Part shown: positions 57,995 through 64,000 of the stretch, in pieces
How positions within the stretch are numbered: position 1 is the first letter of the stretch
How the letters are laid out: every line of letters begins with the position of its first letter
From: Aquanectria penicillioides
Taxonomy: Eukaryota; Ascomycota; Sordariomycetes; Hypocreales; Nectriaceae
DNA length: 64,000 nt
Direction: 5' to 3'
NCBI GenBank assembly: GCA_003415625.1
Contig: PYIU01000004.1
Coordinates: 3,162,001 to 3,226,000, forward strand
Notes under the pieces: generated by a model
What the model was told of the DNA's origin: nothing
Database searches by the model: none
Seen by the model: the letters and a program-made list of their open reading frames with translations, nothing else
Made by a program: the position numbers and the translations under genes

Positions 57995-60314
57995 ATGACT
58001 CGCCCGAGCTCCGAGCGCGCCGGCGATTGGCTCAGGCCCGTCGATGATGATGATGAGGACGACGCCTTCCTCTCAGGCCCCGACGACGCCGAGTCGAAAG
58101 GATGCCTCGATGATGGTAATCGATCGACGCTCAACCTCACCCCGGAAGTGTTGCCAGTGTACATGACAATTCATCGGTAAATCTACCCGGCGCCGGACGC
58201 ATGTTATGGCGTCTCTGTTCCCCGACAGCATCGTCATATCGTCTGCCGGTGAGAATGAATCAAGAACCTGGCATGCTAACACAGAGTGAGTACAGTGTAC
58301 GGCGCTTAGTCCTTGCAAGCATCGGTACGTCTGACTTGGATCGGAGCAGATCGGTGACAAGTATGTCAGAGGAAACGGCCGCTGACTGGGTTAGACGATC
58401 CTTACACGCTGGAGCATTTTCGTGATCCAAAGATGAATGCCCTTGTTGTAAGACCGCTGGTTGATAGGCTCTACAACTCGAATGATATATCTGTTGGTAG
58501 GCTTCCCGCATGAGTATCTAACCCGGAACCTTGGCTGATTAGGCACTTCAGTGTACTGCTTACTGGCCAACCGCGTTTCCTTTTTGAGAGACCAGTCCAA
58601 GACGGTCCACCAGAGCGTGAACGTCGCCCGTGCCACACTGTGTGAGCTTCTTGCTAGTCGAATCCTTCGTCGTTTTCATGAGGACAACCCTGGACCCCAA
58701 GGTCTTCTGCTGTTGGCCCACATCTTGGTCGAAGGGTTCGATCCCTTCCAAGGTGCTCCAGAGCTTGTTGTCCGCCGTGGCCGTGGCAAAAAGTCCCAAT
58801 CGAAATGGGCTGGCCAGGAACACCACGGCAATGAGAAGAAGGTCACCGCGCTTGAGCTGGCTATCCTTTCCGAGAGTAAGACCTTCATCAGTTCCTCGGC
58901 CTGCCAGCGAGTCGTAGATGCCGTTCACGATGGCCAGATCGTCTACACGCCTCAGTCCCTCATGGACATCCTGCCGGACCACTACAAGCGCCGGCCCATC
59001 TCTCTCTACGACCCTCGAAAGGCACCTCTACTTAATCATCACCGCCTCATTGTCCCGCGAACCAGGAACGTAATCGAGTTGTTCCAATTCATCATCCTCC
59101 TATTCCTCTATGTCATGACCATGGTCTCCCGCCACTCGGAACTCAACCTGTGGGAGTTTGCCTTTGTCGTTTACTCGGCCGGCTGGCTTCTTGAAAAAGT
59201 AGCCGCAATTGTCGAGCACGGCTGGGAAGTCCATGCCCAGAACCTCTGGGCATTCCTTGATCTCACCTTTGCTGCCATATTTGGCGCCTACCTCCTCGGC
59301 CGCTTGGCTGACATTCTCATGGACCAGTTGCACAACGGCTGGGGCTTGCCCATCCTCTGCGTTGCGGCGCCCATCATGCTTACCCGCGTGGCCTTCAACT
59401 TGCTCCCCAACAACCTTGTCTTCATCTCCCTGCACGCAATGATGAAGGACTTCACCATCCTGACGTTCCTGGCAACGTGGTGCTTCACTGGCTTTCTCCT
59501 CGCGCTGCAGTGGCTAGTCGCTGCCGGCAACGACGGTCGTGAGGAGTTCAGCTGGATCATCGTGGGCAAGTGGATGTTGTGGATCTGGTTCGGCTTGGAC
59601 GGTGAAGGCATCGAGGAGTCGGTGCGCTTCCACACTATCCTTGGCCCTGCGCTCATGATATCGTTTGCCTTCCTGGGCAACACTCTTTTCTTAACCATCC
59701 TCATTGCTATGCTCACCAACACATTTTCCAAGATCATCGCTGACGAGGCGGCGGAGATCCAGTTCCGTCGCGCCGTGCTAACCTTTGAGGGCGTCAAGAG
59801 CGACTCCATCTTTGCTTACCCTCCACCCTTTAACATTGTCGCTCTGCTTGTCCTTTTGCCGCTCAAGCTCGTCGTGTCCGCTCGCGTCTTCCACATCGTC
59901 AATGTGGCGCTGATCCGTACCCTCAACTTTGCTACGCTGCTTCTTATCAACTTATTCGAGAGACAACGGTTCGCGGACAAGACAGCCCGGTCGGCCAAGA
60001 AGCCGTCCAAGTGGCAGTTTATGAGCTTCTCGCCCTACAGTGACGTCCAGGCCGTCTTCAGAGCCGCGCCGCCGCCGGACATTGCCGACCAAATTGACCA
60101 GCTCGACCCGTTGTCCGAGGTTCCGATCCTGGAGGACGACTTGATGCCGACAATGTCTGGCGACAACCCACGATCCAAGTTGCGGAGGTGGAGAATGCTG
60201 AAGCAGGAGATTGCGAAGCCGGACGGGATGCTCGATGACACGCCTGGCCCAACTCCTGGCCCAACTCCCGGGCCTAGCGTCTGTCCTAGCCCGAGGCCGA
60301 AGGAGCTTCAATGA
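57995..60314 (+). CDS. yvc1: Yvc1-type TRP cation channel (vacuolar calcium release)
   Basis: Non-selective TRP-family channel; yeast Yvc1 releases Ca2+ from the vacuole. Exons: 57995-58176, 58287-58324 (38 bp), 58395-58496, 58552-60314; 2085 bp, 694 residues. Introns of 110, 70 and 55 bp are GT-AG and the phases close. Spliced N-terminus: PEVLPVYMTIHREYSVRRLV then LASIDDPYTLEHFRDPKMNA, LVVRPLVDRLYNSNDISVVY and CLLANRVSF. Membrane segments: VIELFQFIILLFLYVMTMV, FAFVVYSAGWLLEKVAAI, LDLTFAAIFGAYLLGRLADI, LPILCVAAPIMLTRVAFNLL and FTILTFLATWCFTGFLLAL. A pore-like WIIVGKWMLWIWFGLDGEGI follows, then LMISFAFLGNTLFLTILIAM. The acidic DDDDEDD stretch near the N-terminus and a short PGPT repeat at the C-terminus flank the channel. 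The first intron's acceptor (ACACAGAG) was chosen because it is the only one keeping REYSVRRL in frame. Convergent with the 559-residue orphan. Confidence 0.92.
60244..60273. repeat. 12-bp minisatellite encoding PGPT repeats
   Basis: About 2.5 copies of a 12-bp unit in the last exon of the TRP channel gene, encoding PGPTPGPTPGPS. Confidence 0.75.
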
Positions 60315-60639
60315 ATTGGCTGAGCACGGAGTTGTTCTTCTTTGGTGAATTGGAGATCTTTTGTCATTTCTTTTTTGTTGAATGTTTGGCAACACCATTT
60401 GCCGTCGAATCCTAGAGCGCACGGACATACATATATCCAATAATACTATCATTGTTTTTGCGATCTGGTTCGTTTCATCGTCATCCACGATGTCATTGCT
60501 GCCATGTTCCTATGAGTTGGGTCAAACATCTACGCTAAGTGGTCTAAACTATTACAATCATTTTCAAACATCCAAAGCCTGGACAGCATAATATCCCAAG
60601 ATGGGAGCATTTATGTTTTTCTCTCTCTTTCTCGCTCTC
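60315..60639. other. Convergent 3' region
   Basis: AT-richer spacer between the stop codons of the TRP channel and the 559-residue orphan; likely both 3'UTRs. Nothing else is seen. Confidence 0.5.
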
Positions 60640-62696
60640 CTAAGCCGAGATAGTGGCTTGCGGTTGTTTTTGGTTCAAGAGGGGCTGGATGGTGCGGAGA
60701 ACCTCGCGCTGCTCTTTGAGCTGGTCAACTTCGCCTTGCAACCAGGTATCTAAGTATTCCATATCGCTGATGCTTTGCTTGCCGTCGTCTGGGTTGATGG
60801 CCTGCTGATATGCGGTGACGAATTCCTTCCATTTGGTTTGGGAGGGCGAGTTGGGAAACTCGAGGGCCGACGGGTCCTGTCCTCTGTGAAGCTGGAACCA
60901 CTCTAGCGCCAGACGGACGATGAAGGCGCCGTTCCAGGCCGTCTTTGACACGCTGAAGACTGTTCGCAGTCTAGTATTAGTACCGCAACGTGTTTGAGTA
61001 TGAATGGTTGGTGGGGCAATGGCATACTTTGTTCGAAATCTTCAACCTCTTTCTTGATCTTGTTGCTCCTCATGTAACTGTTGGCAGCCCATGCTGCTCC
61101 GTATATTGCTCCCCCAGCAGCTGCCATGATACTCAGCGCTGGAGGCGCGACAGTGACGGCCCCAGCCATTGTGACACCAGCCAGGGCCCTTTTGGCAACG
61201 GCGATGCCGCCGATGGCCGCCGCTCCGGTGGCGAGCACCGTTTCGGTTGTGGCAGCTCCGGCGGCGATAGTGGCAGCTTCGACGCTGGTGGTAGCCCCAG
61301 CGGCGGTCGCCACTCCGACGAACCCGGCGCCGACGTACATTGATCCGATCGAGGTCAGTCCGCCTTTCAGCATGTTCCTTCGTTCCTCGGCGATGACGTC
61401 CATCAAGCCTTTCACGAGGTCCTCCCGTAGGATGAGAACCCCCGATGCGGCGACGGCCATGGCACACAGGTCTTTGCAAATCGAGATCATCCACTTGGAT
61501 TCTCGGAGATAGAGATGACCGGCGTCGGCTATATGTTTTGGTTAACTGGACAGTGTTCTGTTTGCAATGGTTGGGGGTAGAGGTAACGCATGGTAAATGT
61601 GAGGGAGCCATACCGGTTGCTACTTCAAAGTGTTGCAGCAAGTCGTCATAGTGTGAAGTAAAGGTGAGAAAACGAAGGTTGAATTCTGATTTCAATTCAC
61701 CCAGTAAATCACCGGAGGATGCTTTTTTCTTTCCGGGAAGTTAGCAGCGTTCGTAACTCGTCCATTCGAAGACTCTAGGATGTCTCTCTCCTACCCCAAA
61801 CCAACCGAAAACTACACCAACTGTTGGCATCGCCTTCTCGACAAATGCCTCGAGGTCAAAGTCACTGTCCAGGTTAGTTTCGGACAAGTGCTGCATTAGA
61901 TTGAAGCAGTCGTAAAGCCCCGCGATGGTGGCGAAGCAGAAGACGAGAAAACTACATGATGGATACCGATGATCAGCTGGCCGTGCTATGCTAGATTCAT
62001 GCATTCTCAAGGTCGGAGAAGATACCTAGGCACTAGATATGGCTTGCTCTCCTTCATCAGTTCATCAACCAGGCGTGTCAGCTCCGGGGGCCCGCCCTTG
62101 AGGATGTTGCTGAAGAAGGTGGCGGTCCAGTAAGTTTCGAAGACTTCAGAAACGGGGATGATGCCCCAGACGGATCTCTCGGTAAGGCACTGCAGGTTTG
62201 GCCGCATCTCCGGGTTGATCATGGCTCTGCAAAACTCCCTGATGGCAACGTCTGGAGAGACGTTGGCCGCAACAGCATCATGAGACCTCGTCAATCGGAC
62301 CTGAGGAGGAGAGTGTGCACTGGTGAGTCGTGGGTTGTTTGAATCACCAGCTAAATGGGTGTGTGTGGGGGGGGGGATTGCTACCTTGACTATAGGGACG
62401 TCCTCTTCCGTCTCAATGATGTAGTCATTCAGGATAATCAGGTCGGAGAATTTGGGAAGATGGTAGGCCAGATCATCGCGAAAGTTGCTGCGGTCGGCGA
62501 GCTTGGGCTCGCATATCTTGAAGTGGAATCCCGCATCGCATGGATCGGGTTCGAGCTCAGCTTCGGGCTTGTGCTCCGGGTCACGGAGTGGCGGCGCAGA
62601 ATCGCGAATGTCATGCCCATCGGTGGGCGCCTTCTCCTTCGACGACCCGCCTTTGATCCGTTTAGCCAGCCATTTTTTGCGGAATATCTTCATCAT
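60640..62696 (-). CDS. 559-residue orphan with a Gly/Ala-rich hydrophobic segment
   Basis: Exons (minus): 62696-62385, 62300-62026, 61951-61795, 61728-61614, 61528-61028, 60959-60640; 1680 bp, 559 residues. Five introns of 66-85 bp, and the phases all close. The in-frame TAA at 61741-61743 falls inside intron 3, where GCTAAC is the branch site. N-terminus is very basic (MMKIFRKKWLAKRIKGG). A helical region follows (VRLTRSHDAVAANVSPDVAI). Then a hydrophobic stretch FLVFCFATIAGLYDCFNLM, and FNLRFLTFTSHYDDLLQHFE. After a cluster MISICKDLCAMAVAASGVLI, residues ~330-430 form a long run of small residues (GGLTSIGSMYVGAGFVGVAT onward, then GAAAIGGIAVAKRALAG and MAAAGGAIYGAAWAANSYM). This resembles glycine-zipper or ApoL-type membrane-inserting segments. 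The C-terminus is soluble and helical. I do not recognise the family; membrane association is inference. Confidence 0.8.
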
Positions 62697-64000
62697 GGGG
62701 GTTGCCCTCGGATGAGGTTGAGGTTGAGGTCCAAGTTCAGGCGACAGGGCCAGTATTGGCCATTCGTCATGCAGCTTAGCGTCTGTGTCTTCAACGACCT
62801 ACGGGCCAATGGCTGAGGAGGCCGCGGACGAATCATGATCATGACAGGGCATGAGCTTTGCGATTGGGATGAGGGGGTGGCCACGCAAGCGGCGCAGGCA
62901 ACCAGAGGAATCTTGAAATGGCGGCGGTTTCAGCGAGTTAAAGCTGTCATCTTCACTCCGGCCTGTTATTAATCTATCTCTGTGTTGCGTCTCTTGGTGA
63001 CTATCCAAACCCCAAGTTTTAGGTGGGGAGACCAGTTTGGTGAGGTTTGGTTGGTTCCCAGTTGACTGAAGATTGAACGTGGATGATCTCAATTGCACAC
63101 CACGAAAATACCATGTCCGTCACCCATGACTTTTTTTTTTTTTTTTTTTTTTTTTTCCCTTCTCGCCGTCTACCTCAATGGGATCAAGTCTATGCAGAAA
63201 ATTATGAAGAAAGGCAAGGCACATAATTGATGTGTATTCGTCAGAATGCCTCCGAGTCCAAAGTGAGGCTGTAACTGCTGGCCATGTATGATTGCATGTA
63301 AGCAGCATGCAGCAATCATCCTCTTCGCCCTGACTTTAAGCAGCACAGCCCCGCCAAACTCCAAAGAAGCCGCCAAAATTGCAGTGCAGGTGTGGGAGTA
63401 TATTACAAGCTCATCGCCACCGCTTTGTTGGCCGTCATCAGCGTCGAGCAGAGTCGCACTTAGACACTCCTACCTAGGTACCGATAAGACATTTGTGGAT
63501 CGAGAGTGGGATTGAGCAACGCACTGCCTCATGAATCTCATCTCCTTAAGAGATGCTAAAATTGCAGTGCAGCTTGCTCTAATATATATCTGAGTAGGTT
63601 TACCCTCTCTTTCAAGCTCGTCAGCATCAACTCTTCATCTTCAGTCATGGACCAGACCGAGAGAGACGAAGCGAGGTACTACGTTGTAGAGGTCTCGAAG
63701 CTGGAATGAGAATGGAACAAGATGGCCTATTTCTCTTTGAAGCACCCGTAGAGTATTGGGCATGAGCAAGCGTCATCGCCGTTCTGAATGCTCATAATTG
63801 CCATTTAAATTCGATTATACTTGTATTGGGCGAAACATGATATTTGAAGACGATTGGTGATGTAACTACCAATTTCGACTCTATTATCACCTCAAGGTAG
63901 GAAATCAATTCTAGGTTGTCCCATTAGGGTCTCGATGCTCCCAAATGGAATAGTGGACTCACCTGTTATTAGTTAGGATGGACTTCCATCATCCTCCTTG
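62697..64000. other. Terminal intergenic region, no gene seen
   Basis: Upstream of the 559-residue orphan and on to the window edge. Contains a 26-T run (63131-63156). The direct sequence AAAATTGCAGTGCAG occurs at about 63375 and again at about 63557. A 20-codon ATG frame near 63646 is too short to call. Confidence 0.4.
63131..63156. repeat. 26-base T homopolymer
   Basis: Uninterrupted T run in intergenic DNA. Confidence 0.9.

Noticed and set aside
58177..58324. Extra 20-bp exon (CATCGTCATATCG...) in the TRP channel gene
   Set aside because: Using it creates an immediate stop downstream. Direct splicing 58176 to 58287 gives uninterrupted HREYSVRRLVLASIDDPYT.
1..64000. tRNA or rRNA genes
   Set aside because: No convincing cloverleaf with a T-loop GTTCGANTC and matching acceptor stem was found. 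The one close match near 58734 lies inside the TRP channel coding sequence.

Overview
This window looks like nuclear DNA of a filamentous ascomycete, most likely a sordariomycete. The genes carry short GT-AG introns (about 50-115 bp) with CTAAC/CTGAC-type branch sites. Intergenic stretches are long, on both strands and full of microsatellites and homopolymers. The protein set is typical of filamentous fungi: a Rom2-type RhoGEF, a Yvc1 TRP channel and the complex I 10.5 kDa subunit. No rRNA, tRNA, CRISPR or intact transposon was recognised. Homology calls are by eye from remembered families; nothing was searched.

Layout. (a) 0.7-6 kb, +: a long, largely disordered protein with an RRM-like segment. 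(b) 6.7-9.4 kb: NDUFA2-type complex I subunit (-) and mitochondrial pyruvate carrier MPC2 (+), divergent. (c) 10.6-16 kb, -: Rom2-like Rho1 GEF with polyQ, DEP, DH, PH and CNH regions. (d) 16-21.4 kb: gene-poor and partly AT-rich. (e) 21.4-24.7 kb, +: a 1047-residue fungal orphan. (f) 25.5-28 kb, -: HSPA12-like Hsp70 with a proline-rich N-terminal tail. (g) 28-33.2 kb: gene-poor and G-rich. (h) 33.2-35 kb, -: glycerol kinase. (i) 36.7-38.2 kb, +: a hypothetical gene interrupted by one in-frame TAG. (j) 38.5-39.3 kb, -: histidine-phosphatase (phosphoglycerate-mutase-like) enzyme. (k) 41.3-48.4 kb: ESCRT-0 subunit Vps27 (-) divergent from a USP8/Doa4-type deubiquitinase (+). (l) 49.7-52 kb, -: long-chain acyl-CoA synthetase. 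(m) 52-58 kb: gene-poor. (n) 58-60.3 kb, +: Yvc1-type TRP channel. (o) 60.6-62.7 kb, -: a 559-residue orphan with a Gly/Ala-rich membrane-type segment, convergent with Yvc1. (p) 62.7-64 kb: no gene seen.

Functional themes. Mitochondrial energy metabolism (complex I subunit, pyruvate carrier), lipid/glycerol activation (glycerol kinase, acyl-CoA synthetase), cell-wall/Rho signalling (RhoGEF), vacuolar calcium (Yvc1) and endosomal ubiquitin sorting (Vps27 next to a USP8-like enzyme).

Two cross-cutting observations matter for anyone using this sequence. First, four otherwise well conserved or clearly coding genes carry frame breaks. Most are explained by loss of one base from a C/G run, which suggests base-call or consensus errors. 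Second, two genes contain an in-frame TAG with the same frame continuing convincingly beyond it. This is the configuration expected of transcripts recoded from UAG to UGG by the A-to-I mRNA editing known from sexual development in Sordariomycetes, although mutation or splicing must be excluded.
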